This document shows positions 15,183 through 23,262 of a stretch of 53,002 bases of DNA, in pieces; positions within the stretch are counted from its first letter, which is position 1; each line of letters begins with the position of its first letter. Under the pieces are notes generated by a model. The model did no database searches and was not told the DNA's origin. It saw only the letters and a list, made by a program, of their open reading frames with translations. Made by a program: the position numbers and the translations under genes. The DNA lies in the NCBI RefSeq assembly GCF_947654275.1, contig NZ_CANTJS010000021.1, positions 1 to 53,002 on the forward strand, in the 5' to 3' direction. The stretch is from an uncultured Oscillibacter sp. GTDB lineage: Bacteria; Bacillota; Clostridia; Oscillospirales; Oscillospiraceae.

Positions 15183-16070
15183 TCACTCCGGCCACGCGAT
15201 CAGGGGCAGTCCAGAAAGCGGACAGCGCCGCATGTCGTCCCATGACAAAGCCTCCAGCTCCTCCAACGGAAACGTCCAGACCAGTCCTGTCTCGTCCTGA
15301 AACGTGTAGTCCATACGAATGTGATCTCCCGGCCGGCAGGGAATGGAAACGCCGTCGTACAGCTCCCCATTGGATTCCAAGCAGGCAATCTCCTTCTTCT
15401 CCCGGCCATAAAAGACCTGTTCGCCGTTCCGGCAGACGCGAAACGCGCCGTTCTCAACCTGAACATCATTCCCCTCCAGGTCCGTCAGGCCGGCATATGG
15501 ATCACAAAAGAAAAAGGTCTCCAGTTGGGCGTCATAGTGCCAGGAACAGCAGCCATATCCGTTGGAGCTTCGCTGAATGGGCAGAAGACTCCGCACGGGA
15601 CCGCTGAACAGGACCGTGTCATCCTCCAGCCGGATGTCCAGGTTCCTGTCCGGCTCCAGAGGAAGCGTCAGTGTTCCCTCATAGCTTCCGTCGCCTGTTT
15701 TGCTGAGCAAGACAATATTCCAAGCCAGAGCATAGGGTTCTCCCTCCATGCAAAGGCCTGCTTCGTAAAGGCCCGTCTCATAGAACGAAAGCGATTCTTC
15801 CGGAAGCTCCACCGCCAAATCCACTGACAGCCGCCGGGCTTCCGGCTGAATCTGTGCGTTTTGGAAGCGGACAGTCAGCGGCGCGTTTTCTAGTACGATC
15901 CGTTCCTCCTCTGAGGGGGCAGGCGTCTGTTCATTCAGACGGTCAAGTTCTGCCAGGCATTCCTGCATCTCCTGGCGCAGAGACACGATTTCCCGGTTCT
16001 GCAAAAACGCCGTACACAGCAAGACAGCACACATTCCAATGGCAATAAAGTTGTATGTCGGTAACTTCAT
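15183..16070 (-). CDS. membrane-anchored protein of unknown function, paralogue 1
   Basis: The product has 295 residues. A membrane segment (about 8-25) is followed by a short coiled coil (REIVSLRQEMQECLAELDRLNEQ) and then a beta-rich outer domain ending in LPLIAWPE. It resembles the protein at 16768-17646 in layout: membrane anchor, coiled coil, two beta repeats, and a WP-containing end. The middle holds WHYDAQLETFFFCDPYAG. The ATG at 16070 follows AGAGGG; longer readings of the frame are inside the upstream gene. It lies 17 bp from the acetyltransferase gene. The function is unknown. Confidence 0.72.
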   Translation of the reverse strand: MKLPTYNFIAIGMCAVLLCTAFLQNREIVSLRQEMQECLAELDRLNEQTPAPSEEERIVLENAPLTVRFQNAQIQPEARRLSVDLAVELPEESLSFYETGLYEAGLCMEGEPYALAWNIVLLSKTGDGSYEGTLTLPLEPDRNLDIRLEDDTVLFSGPVRSLLPIQRSSNGYGCCSWHYDAQLETFFFCDPYAGLTDLEGNDVQVENGAFRVCRNGEQVFYGREKKEIACLESNGELYDGVSIPCRPGDHIRMDYTFQDETGLVWTFPLEELEALSWDDMRRCPLSGLPLIAWPE

Positions 16071-16086
16071 CGGTCCCTCTTTCCGT

Positions 16087-16725
16087 CTACTTCCCGTCCA
16101 GCTCCGCCATGGCCTCCCAGTCGATTTCCATGTCCCGGTGATAATACTTCCGGTCCCGCTCGTCCAGCTCCCGGAGGACCCGGCAGGGATTCCCCGCCGC
16201 CAGCACACCTGCCGGAATGTCCCGGGTGACCACGCTGCCCGCTCCGATTACGCTCCAGTCTCCAATGGTCACGCCGGGGGCTACCACAACCCCGGCCCCC
16301 AGCCAGCAGCCCGTTCCAATACGAATGGGCAGATTGTACTGATAGCCCCTGGCCCGCAGCTCCGGCAGGAAGGGGTGATTGGGCGTGGCCAGCACCACAT
16401 TGGGCCCGAAGAGGGCATAGTCCCCCACATAGATATGGGTGTCGTCCACACAGGTAAAGCCGAAATTGGCATAGACCTGTTTTCCCAGATGTACATGACG
16501 CCCGCCCCAATTGGCGTGGAAGGGCGGCTCAATGTAGCAGCCCTCTCCCGCCTCGGCCAGCATTCTCTTCAAAAGGGCGGCCCGCTTCTCCCCTTCACTG
16601 GGGCGGGTCTGGTTGTACTCATAGAGCAGTTCCAGACATTGAACCTGAATATCAAAAATCTCGCTGTCCATGGGGTCGTAGATTTCCCCGCTGTGGAGCT
16701 TCGCAAACTTGTCGGACGCATTCAT
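16087..16725 (-). CDS. sugar O-acetyltransferase (maltose/galactoside acetyltransferase-like)
   Basis: This left-handed beta-helix acetyltransferase moves acetyl from acetyl-CoA to a sugar hydroxyl. The product has 212 residues. The N-terminal MAA-type helical domain (KFAKLHSGEIYDPMDSEI) is followed by hexapeptide repeats: PPFHANWGGRHVHLGKQVYANF, TPNHPF near the active-site His, and GAGVVVAPGVTIGDWSVIGAGSVV. The ATG at 16725 is preferred over TTG 16731. It sits between two paralogous membrane-anchored proteins, which might suggest a surface glycan substrate (inference). Confidence 0.92.
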   Translation of the reverse strand: MNASDKFAKLHSGEIYDPMDSEIFDIQVQCLELLYEYNQTRPSEGEKRAALLKRMLAEAGEGCYIEPPFHANWGGRHVHLGKQVYANFGFTCVDDTHIYVGDYALFGPNVVLATPNHPFLPELRARGYQYNLPIRIGTGCWLGAGVVVAPGVTIGDWSVIGAGSVVTRDIPAGVLAAGNPCRVLRELDERDRKYYHRDMEIDWEAMAELDGK

Positions 16726-16767
16726 TGACAAAGCCTCTCCTTCAAAAGATGGAGTCCCGTTCTCCGG

Positions 16768-17646
16768 TTATTCCCATGTAAGCCGGGGCCAGTCCACCCA
16801 GGCGGTACTGTTGTCCCAAAGGTCCCGCTCCGCCACGGCGGTCCAGCTCCGAAGCAGGAATTCATAGCCCAGGCCGTTTTTGTCCCGGCAGAAGAAGGTC
16901 AGGGCTATTTCATCCCCAGGCCGGACCTCCGCGGACAGCTTGCCGCAGAAATAGCTGTCCGAACGGTCTCCCGGCTCCGCCGCCTGTTCCGCCGCAATCT
17001 CTCCGCCGCGCCGGAGGCGGAACATGTGGCCCTCTGTTTCCGAGGAACCCGTGTACAGCTCCGCGCCGCACTCGTATACGGTAAAGAGGTCCTTCATGTA
17101 CTCCGCCTGGGTCCGCCCCGCCTGAGACGTGCATTGGACCGGCAGAAGCTCCCCCGCGCTGCCCAGAAGGCCCAGGGATTGCCGATGCCGGGTCTCGCCG
17201 TTCCGGATGACTGTGTACAGGCCGTAGTCCGTCCAAAGCTCGTCCAGGGGCAGCTCCAGCGTGCCGGCAAAGGTCCCTGTCCCGTCGCCGGACAGGGGCA
17301 CGGACCCGCCGCCCTCTCCGCCGTTCTCTCTGATCCACAACAGCTCTGCGGCGGTATCCTCTCCCCACTCCTTCAGCATGGCGGAAACCTCCACGTCCAG
17401 ACAGCGCTTTTCCGGATTCACAGAAGGGCTGTAGTCCCAGCTCCGGACCAGCTCCTCCGCGCTTTTCATGTCCCGCCGCACGGCCTGGACCTGCTCGTCC
17501 AGCCGGCGGGACTCCATTTGCAGATTGGTCTCGACGCTTCCAAGCTGGTTCCGCAGGTCCGAAAGCTGGCGGAGCTGCCAGAGGTCCAGCCCCAGCAAAG
17601 CTGCGCAGAGAACCAGCGTCAGCATCTGCACCCTGTTTTTTTCCAT
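16768..17646 (-). CDS. membrane-anchored protein of unknown function, paralogue 2
   Basis: The product has 292 residues. A short N-terminal membrane segment (about 8-22) leads to a coiled coil (LRQLSDLRNQLGSVETNLQ onward to about residue 65) and a beta-rich domain rich in Gly and Glu, ending in WVDWPRLTWE. The overall plan matches the protein at 15183-16070, with equivalent segments in the same order, so the two are probably ancient duplicates. AAGGAGG precedes the ATG. It is first after ecfT on the same strand. No known family is recognised. Confidence 0.72.
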   Translation of the reverse strand: MEKNRVQMLTLVLCAALLGLDLWQLRQLSDLRNQLGSVETNLQMESRRLDEQVQAVRRDMKSAEELVRSWDYSPSVNPEKRCLDVEVSAMLKEWGEDTAAELLWIRENGGEGGGSVPLSGDGTGTFAGTLELPLDELWTDYGLYTVIRNGETRHRQSLGLLGSAGELLPVQCTSQAGRTQAEYMKDLFTVYECGAELYTGSSETEGHMFRLRRGGEIAAEQAAEPGDRSDSYFCGKLSAEVRPGDEIALTFFCRDKNGLGYEFLLRSWTAVAERDLWDNSTAWVDWPRLTWE

Positions 17647-17673
17647 CGCAGCCTCCTTAAAAACCTGATTCCC

Positions 17674-18480
17674 TCAAAGCCCAAAGGCCCGCAGGGCGAT
17701 CACCAATGCCAGAATCACGGCGCCGAAGGTCAGCGCCAGATAATCCCGCCGCTCGTACTTTAAAACATGGAGCTTCGTCCGGCCCTCGCCGCCGTGGTAG
17801 CAGCGGCACTCCATGGCCGTGGCCAGCTCGTCGGCCCGGCGGAAGGCGCTGATGAACAGCGGCACCAGAATGGGAATCATGGCTCTGGCCTTCTGGAGGA
17901 GGTTCCCGCTCTCAAAATCCGCCCCCCGGGCCTTCTGGGCGGACATAATCTTGTCCGTCTCCTCAATCAGGGTGGGAATGAACCGCAGGGCAATGGACAT
18001 CATCATAGCCAGCTCGTGGACCGGCACGTGAAAGCGCTTCAAGCCGTTCAGCAGCCGTTCCAGCCCGTCGGTGAGGGCGATGGGGCTGGTGGTGTAGGTC
18101 ATGAGGAAGGTGCCCATAATCAGCAGCATAATCCGCAGCACCATGAACGCGGCATTCCGCAGACCCGTATCCGTAACGTGAAAGGGTCCCCAGGCCCAGA
18201 GGTCCCGGGCTCCCGGGGTGAAAAACAGGTTCAGCACGCCGGTGAAAATGATGATGAACAGCACCGGCTTCAATCCTCGCACCAGGGCCCTCAGCCCCAC
18301 CTTGGAAATGCGGACGCAGACCACCAGGGTCAGGGCCATGAGTCCGTAGGCCACAAAGCTCCCGGCACAGAACAGCGCGATGATATACAGCATCACCAGC
18401 AGGATTTTCGTCCGGGGGTCCAGCTTATGGGCCGGGGTATTTCCAGGAAAATACTGACCCAGGGTGATGTCCTTCAGCAT
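17674..18480 (-). CDS. ecfT: ECF transporter transmembrane protein EcfT
   Basis: EcfT is the shared scaffold of group II energy-coupling factor importers, coupling the ATPases EcfA1/A2 to interchangeable vitamin- or metal-binding S components. The product has 268 residues with about 5-6 membrane helices. It shows LDPRTKILLVMLYIIALF at the N-terminus and the coupling helices with ARG motifs (QKARGADFESG; AFRRADELATAMECRCY). The start overlaps the end of ecfA2 by 7 bp. No S component is in the window. Confidence 0.93.
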   Translation of the reverse strand: MLKDITLGQYFPGNTPAHKLDPRTKILLVMLYIIALFCAGSFVAYGLMALTLVVCVRISKVGLRALVRGLKPVLFIIIFTGVLNLFFTPGARDLWAWGPFHVTDTGLRNAAFMVLRIMLLIMGTFLMTYTTSPIALTDGLERLLNGLKRFHVPVHELAMMMSIALRFIPTLIEETDKIMSAQKARGADFESGNLLQKARAMIPILVPLFISAFRRADELATAMECRCYHGGEGRTKLHVLKYERRDYLALTFGAVILALVIALRAFGL

Positions 18481-19340
18481 GGCGCGCCCCCTCTCTTCAA
18501 GGCCAGCAGTTCCCGTTCCAGGGCCTCCGCCGTGTAAACGGCGGAATCGACGTTCACGCCCCGGGCCCGAAGGGCCATGGCCACCCGTGTCACCTGGGGC
18601 ACATCCAGCCCGGCGGAAAGCAGCTCTTCCGACCGGGCGAAAACCTCCGCCGGCGGACCGCTCATCAGAACATGTGCGGACTTCAGCACCAGAATGCGGT
18701 CCGCGTTCCGGGCAATCTCGTCCATGCTGTGGCTCACCAGAATCACCGTGGCCCCCTTGTTCCGGTGGTAGTCCCGGATGTTGGCCATCAGATTTTCCCG
18801 GCCCGCCGGGTCCAGACCCGCCGTGGGCTCGTCCAGCACCAGCACCTTGGGCTCCATGGCCAGCACCCCCGCCAGGGCCACCCGGCGCTTCTGGCCGCCG
18901 GAGAGCTCAAAGGGGGATTTTTCCAGGTGCTCGTCCCGGACGCCTGCCAGTCGGGCGGCCTCCCGGATGGCATGGTCCAATTCGTCGCCGGTCCTTCCCT
19001 GGTTCATGGGGCCGAAGGCGATGTCCTTGTAGACCGTTTCCTCAAAGAGCTGATATTCCGGATACTGGAACACCAGGCCCACCTGAAACCGGATATCCCG
19101 GATTTTTTTGGGCGCTTCCCAAATGTCCCTGCCATCCAGCAGCACCTGTCCGCTGGTAGGGCGCAGGAGACCGTTCAAATGCTGAATCAGGGTGGATTTT
19201 CCCGAGCCGGTATGTCCGATGATGCCCAGGAATTCCCCCGGCTGCACGTCGAAGCTGACATCCTCCACCGCGCTGCGCTGGAAGGGAGTGCCAATCCCAT
19301 AGGTATGAGTCAGGTTTTTTACTTGCAGTATGCTCTCCAA
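18474..19340 (-). CDS. ecfA2: ECF transporter ATPase EcfA2
   Basis: This is the second ATPase of the ECF module. The product has 288 residues. Walker A is GHTGSGKST, the Q-loop region VGLVFQYPEYQLFEETV, the signature LSGGQKRRVALAGVLA, and Walker B VLVLDEPTAGLDP. It lies 18 bp after ecfA1 and overlaps ecfT. The order ecfA1-ecfA2-ecfT is the usual one. Confidence 0.95.
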   Translation of the reverse strand: MESILQVKNLTHTYGIGTPFQRSAVEDVSFDVQPGEFLGIIGHTGSGKSTLIQHLNGLLRPTSGQVLLDGRDIWEAPKKIRDIRFQVGLVFQYPEYQLFEETVYKDIAFGPMNQGRTGDELDHAIREAARLAGVRDEHLEKSPFELSGGQKRRVALAGVLAMEPKVLVLDEPTAGLDPAGRENLMANIRDYHRNKGATVILVSHSMDEIARNADRILVLKSAHVLMSGPPAEVFARSEELLSAGLDVPQVTRVAMALRARGVNVDSAVYTAEALERELLALKRGGAPC

Positions 19341-19358
19341 ACCGGAACTTCCTCCCTG

Positions 19359-20210
19359 TTACGATTTTCCCAGCGCCCGGGCGATGGCGTCCGCGCAGTC
19401 CTCCACGCCGAGGGCGTCCAGCGGAACATCCCAGCCGTTCCGGCGGAGCCGGTCCAGCAGGTCCACGGTGTCCGGCACCGTCAGTCCCAAATGACGGAGC
19501 CGCGCCACCTGGCTGAATATTTCCCCGGGCGTGCCGTCCATAGCAACACGTCCGTCATCCATCACAATGACACGGTCCGCGTCCTCCGCCTCGTTCATAT
19601 GGTGGGTAATCAGCACCACGGTGATGCCCTTTTCCCGGTTCAGCCTGTGGACGGCGGAGAGCACCTCCCGCCGGCCCGTGGGGTCCAGCATGGCGGTGGC
19701 CTCGTCCAGCACCACACAGGCCGGCTCCATGGCGATGACGCCGGCAATGGCGATGCGCTGCTTCTGTCCGCCGGAGAGCAGATGGGGGGCGTGGGTCACA
19801 AATTCCTCCATGCCCACCGCCTCCAGGGCGGCGTCCACCCTTCTGCGGATTTCCTCCGTGGGAACCCCCAGATTCTCCGGGGCAAAGGCCACGTCCTCCT
19901 CCACCACATTGGCGACAATCTGGTTGTCCGGATTCTGGAACACCATGCCCACCCTCTGGCGGATGTCCAGCAGCAGGCTTTCGTCCAGGGTGTCCATCCC
20001 CTCCACGTAGACCTTTCCCCCGGCGGGCAGCAGCACGGCGTTAAAGGTCTTCGCCAGGGTGGACTTGCCAGACCCATTGTGCCCCAGCACCACCACGAAG
20101 CTGCCCTTCTCAATGGCAACGTCCACGCCCCGGAGCGCATAGACCGGCTTCTCCCCCTCGTTTACCGGATAGGCGAAGCGGAGGCTTTCCGTTTGAATCA
20201 TTTCACTCAT
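19359..20210 (-). CDS. ecfA1: ECF transporter ATPase EcfA1
   Basis: This is the first ATPase of the ECF module. The product has 283 residues. Walker A is GHNGSGKST, the Q-loop VGMVFQNPDNQIVANVVE, the signature LSGGQKQRIAIAGVIA, and Walker B CVVLDEATAMLDP. The ATG at 20210 (MSEMIQT) follows GAGGGAC; an ATG at 20225 is an alternative. The frame is open further upstream, but those residues are not family-like and overlap the preceding gene. Confidence 0.94.
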   Translation of the reverse strand: MSEMIQTESLRFAYPVNEGEKPVYALRGVDVAIEKGSFVVVLGHNGSGKSTLAKTFNAVLLPAGGKVYVEGMDTLDESLLLDIRQRVGMVFQNPDNQIVANVVEEDVAFAPENLGVPTEEIRRRVDAALEAVGMEEFVTHAPHLLSGGQKQRIAIAGVIAMEPACVVLDEATAMLDPTGRREVLSAVHRLNREKGITVVLITHHMNEAEDADRVIVMDDGRVAMDGTPGEIFSQVARLRHLGLTVPDTVDLLDRLRRNGWDVPLDALGVEDCADAIARALGKS

Positions 20211-20263
20211 GTCAAAGTCCCTCATTCTCACGCACAGGGCGCGTATCCGCGGACCGGAGGCCG

Positions 20264-21127
20264 TTACTCGCTGAACCACCTTCCCGTGGCCCCGCAGGGC
20301 AGGGCCAGGCCGGTGGCCCGCACGGGCAGGCCCAGCTCGTCCCAGGTACACTTTCCGCCGTATTTTTCCGCCGCCAGCAGATTCAGCAGGTAGCCCAGCA
20401 CCGAAGGGGCCAGGCCCGTGGTATAGGAGTTAATCAGCATAAACAGGGGCTTGTCCGACAGCACGCCGGCGCAGAGCTTCACAAAGGAATAGAGATTTTC
20501 CTCCAGCTTCCACACCTCGCCGCCGGGCCCCCGCCCATAGCTGGGAGGGTCCATGATAATCGCGTCATAGGTCTTCCCCCGCCGGATCTCCCGCTCCACG
20601 AACTTGGCGCAGTCGTCCACAATCCAGCGGATGGGGGCCTCCTCCAGGCCGGACAGCCGGGCGTTTTCCCGCGCCCAGGCCACCATGCCCTTCGCCGCGT
20701 CCACATGGCAGACGCTGGCCCCGGCCCTGGCGCAGGCCACCGTGGCCCCGCCGGTATAGGCGAAGAGGTTCAGCACCCGGATGGGACGGCCCGCGTTCTG
20801 TATCTTCCCGGCGCAGAAATCCCAGTTCACCGCCTGCTCGGGAAAGAGGCCCGTATGCTTGAAGTTCATGGGCTTCACCTGAAACGTCAGGTCCCGGTAC
20901 CGGATTTTCCAGCTCTCCGGCAGAACCTTTTTCTCCCAGTGTCCGCCGCCGCTGCGGGACCGGTGATACCGGGCGTCCGCCCGGCCCCAGGCCGGGTCGG
21001 TTCTGGGCGTTTCCCAGATTGCCTGAGGGTCCGGACGCACCAGAAGCTGACGGTCCCAGCGCTCCAGACGCTCACCGCCGCCGCAGTCCAAAAGCTCGTA
21101 ATCCCGCCACTGATCCGCGATCCACAT
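20264..21127 (-). CDS. class I SAM-dependent rRNA methyltransferase (RlmI/RlmK-like)
   Basis: The product has 287 residues. It shows LNLFAYTGGATVACARAGA (SAM-binding motif I), HVDAAKGMVAWARENA, and the catalytic-type DPPSYGRGP motif of the RlmI/YccW group of C5-cytosine or related rRNA methyltransferases. It lacks a PUA domain at the N-terminus, so it is shorter than RlmI. The exact target base is not predictable. It has its own promoter and a structured leader of about 160 nt. The ATG follows GGAGGAACAG. Confidence 0.85.
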   Translation of the reverse strand: MWIADQWRDYELLDCGGGERLERWDRQLLVRPDPQAIWETPRTDPAWGRADARYHRSRSGGGHWEKKVLPESWKIRYRDLTFQVKPMNFKHTGLFPEQAVNWDFCAGKIQNAGRPIRVLNLFAYTGGATVACARAGASVCHVDAAKGMVAWARENARLSGLEEAPIRWIVDDCAKFVEREIRRGKTYDAIIMDPPSYGRGPGGEVWKLEENLYSFVKLCAGVLSDKPLFMLINSYTTGLAPSVLGYLLNLLAAEKYGGKCTWDELGLPVRATGLALPCGATGRWFSE

Positions 21128-21163
21128 ATCTGTTCCTCCATGCCAGCGATAAAATCAACCGGG

Positions 21164-21235
21164 ATATTGCTTCCGCACCCAACGCCGGGAAGCAATATGC
21201 GCCTTCGTTGTCCGGCGGCCGCCGCCTGCGGCGGC
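21164..21235 (-). promoter_or_regulatory. structured 5' leader of the methyltransferase gene
   Basis: Two hairpins lie between the promoter and the ATG: a perfect 11-bp inverted repeat ATATTGCTTCC (21164-21174) / GGAAGCAATAT (21188-21198), and GCCGCCGC / GCGGCGGC (21218-21235). No T-run follows the first, so control at translation or RNA stability is more likely than termination. Confidence 0.5.
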
Positions 21236-21291
21236 AGAGAAGCCGGCTCAAATCAAGTGTATGGTCTCCGAATGTACAATATGGAAATCAT

Positions 21292-21321
21292 ATTATACCG
21301 CCTTCCGGGCCATTCCGTCAA
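21292..21321 (-). promoter_or_regulatory. promoter of the methyltransferase gene
   Basis: TTGACG (21316-21321) and TATAAT (21292-21297) are separated by 18 bp on the minus strand. Confidence 0.75.
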
Positions 21322-21374
21322 CCGTGGTTTCCGCCAAATTCCACGGAACTGGGATATATTTCCACGTCCGATGC

Positions 21375-21404
21375 AAAAAAGAGCGCCTGGACAGGCGCTC
21401 TTTT
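21375..21404 (-). terminator. terminator of the SLH-GH25 gene
   Basis: On the minus strand, GAGCGCCTG, a short loop and CAGGCGCTC are followed by six T. It lies 10 bp past the stop codon. Confidence 0.88.
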
Positions 21405-21413
21405 CCTGCGGTG

Positions 21414-23114
21414 TCAGCGCAGAAACTGAAGATTGACGTCCACATTGCCGCCGATGCCGGCGACACTGCACTTGCTGGAATACTGCCAGTAGTCCATTTG
21501 ATAGTACAGCGTGGGATACAGCTTTTCGGAGGACTCACTTTTATACTCCGGATACCAGCTCAGGTAAGGCGCCAGGGCGCCCTGGTCGTATTTGATGTAG
21601 CTGACATAGGTTCCGGCGTAGACCATCGGCGTGTATCCCGCCTCGGCAATCCGCTGGCAGAAGGCCACGGCGCAGGCGGTGGCCATTTCCGGCGGCGTGC
21701 CGTAGACCCGATAGCTGGAATTGCTCATCTCCCAGTCATAGGCCACCGGGCCGTTGATATTCAGATCCCGGAGACGCTCGATGACGAAATCCGCCTCCTC
21801 AATGGCCTCCTCCACCGTAATGGCCTGGGCGAAGAAGTACACGCCTGTCTCAATGCCGGCGTCCATGGCTCCCTGAATGTTCTGGCGGTAGAAGGCGTCC
21901 TCGCTGATCGCCCCGGTGGAGTAGCCCCGGAGACCCACCCGCACCATGGCAAATTCCACGCCGTCGCCGGCCACGGCATCCCAGTCAATGGTCTGGTTCT
22001 CGCTGGCCCGGTTCTGGTAGGCGGAGACGTCGATGCCGAAGCGGGTGCGGAACTCGCTGCCCTGATAGACCAGACGGTCCCCCTCCCAGTAAAAGTCTCC
22101 CTCGCCCAAGCGGCTTGCCTCCCGGCCCTCATAAATGGGAATCTGTTTGCCGTCATAGGCAATGGTCCCGCCGGTGGTAAGGCCGGGGGTATACACCTCG
22201 CTGGGCTGGATACCGGGTCCGGCGGGCTGTTCCGTGCCCTCCGCAGGCGTGATGGGCACCACCACAATGCCCCAGTCAAAGGGCTCGTTGGGGTCGGCGG
22301 GTTCCTCCGGCAGGGATTCGGTAACCACGGTGGGAGTGATGGAGCTGAAATTCCGGATGGTTCCCTGGACAATGACGTTTTTCAGGGTCACCTCCCCCGT
22401 CACGCCGGGGGCAATGATCAGGTCCCCGGCGATGGTCATGTTCTCCAGGGCCGCGCCGCCGGGGGCGCTGATCAGCAGGCTCCCCGCCGTGTCGCCGCTG
22501 TGGGAGCCGCTTTCCTGGACCAGCACGTCAATCATGTGGTTCAGCAGGCTCACCAGCTCCGCCCGGGTCAGGGGGTCCGTGGGACGGAAATTCCCGTCCT
22601 GAATCTCGCTGAACCAGCCCCGGGCGCTCATCTCCGCAATGTAGGGCCTGGCATACCCGGCAATCTGCTCCGCATCGCTGTAGGGAATGGTGGTGGTCTC
22701 CGCGTCGATGTGGAAGGCCCGGGCCACCATGGCAACGCCCTGCTGGCGGGTGATGGTGTTCCCCGGCAGGGCCTTCCCCTCGCTGCCCAGGTAGACCCCG
22801 GCAGCGTTGAGCTTCAGAATGGAGCTCTCCCAATAGGTCCCCGCCGTGTCGGAAAAGGTCTCCGGGGCCGAGATGGACTGGAATTGCAGGAAGCGGTCCA
22901 GAATCCCGGCAAAGGCGCCCCGGGTGATGGACTGGTCCGGGCGGAATGTTCCGTCCTCATAGCCCTGGAGGACGCCGTAATTCTGGCTCCACTTGTCGAT
23001 GGAGGCGGCGGCCCAGTGTCCCTCGGTATCTGTAAAAGCCATGGCGGGCGTCAGGGCCAGAGCCGCGGCCAGAGCGCCGGTCATGAACCTCTTGGGCAGT
23101 CGAATTTTTCGCAT
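21414..23114 (-). CDS. SLH-domain GH25 lysozyme-like surface protein
   Basis: This is a secreted, wall-attached glycosidase. The product has 566 residues. A signal peptide (about 1-26, ending AMA) precedes three S-layer homology domains (about 27-80, 85-135, 140-197; e.g. FSDTAGTYWESSIL, FRPTDPLTRAELVSLLN). A short beta-helix-like link (NMTIAGDLIIAPGVTGEVT) and a Pro-rich spacer lead to a GH25 muramidase domain (about 360-566). GH25 hallmarks are FGIDVSAYQ near its start, IDWDAVAGDGVEFAMVRVG, and VAYDWEMSN with the acidic pair. It probably cuts or remodels peptidoglycan. It has its own promoter and a terminator-like hairpin in the leader. Confidence 0.92.
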   Translation of the reverse strand: MRKIRLPKRFMTGALAAALALTPAMAFTDTEGHWAAASIDKWSQNYGVLQGYEDGTFRPDQSITRGAFAGILDRFLQFQSISAPETFSDTAGTYWESSILKLNAAGVYLGSEGKALPGNTITRQQGVAMVARAFHIDAETTTIPYSDAEQIAGYARPYIAEMSARGWFSEIQDGNFRPTDPLTRAELVSLLNHMIDVLVQESGSHSGDTAGSLLISAPGGAALENMTIAGDLIIAPGVTGEVTLKNVIVQGTIRNFSSITPTVVTESLPEEPADPNEPFDWGIVVVPITPAEGTEQPAGPGIQPSEVYTPGLTTGGTIAYDGKQIPIYEGREASRLGEGDFYWEGDRLVYQGSEFRTRFGIDVSAYQNRASENQTIDWDAVAGDGVEFAMVRVGLRGYSTGAISEDAFYRQNIQGAMDAGIETGVYFFAQAITVEEAIEEADFVIERLRDLNINGPVAYDWEMSNSSYRVYGTPPEMATACAVAFCQRIAEAGYTPMVYAGTYVSYIKYDQGALAPYLSWYPEYKSESSEKLYPTLYYQMDYWQYSSKCSVAGIGGNVDVNLQFLR

Positions 23115-23151
23115 GGCAGTCTCCTTTTGTCCGAATCTGTCGAATCCATAT

Positions 23152-23186
23152 CAAAAAAATGCCCCAGCCCTCCGGTTTGGAGGGCC
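23152..23186 (-). promoter_or_regulatory. terminator-like hairpin in the leader of the SLH-GH25 gene
   Basis: Read on the minus strand, GCCCTCC and GGAGGGC form a stem, and after TGGGGCA comes a run of seven T (23153-23159). It lies downstream of the promoter at 23205-23233 and upstream of the ATG at 23114, so it could attenuate this gene. It might instead end read-through from the SEDS-like gene at 23263. Confidence 0.6.
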
Positions 23187-23204
23187 GGGTTCCACGATTG
23201 ATTC

Positions 23205-23233
23205 ATTATAAAGGAAAACTGCCGGCTGGTCAA
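23205..23233 (-). promoter_or_regulatory. promoter of the SLH-GH25 gene
   Basis: TTGACC (23228-23233) and TATAAT (23205-23210) are 17 bp apart on the minus strand. Confidence 0.8.
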
Positions 23234-23262
23234 TACGCAGGGCGGTTTTTTCTGGTATCCAA

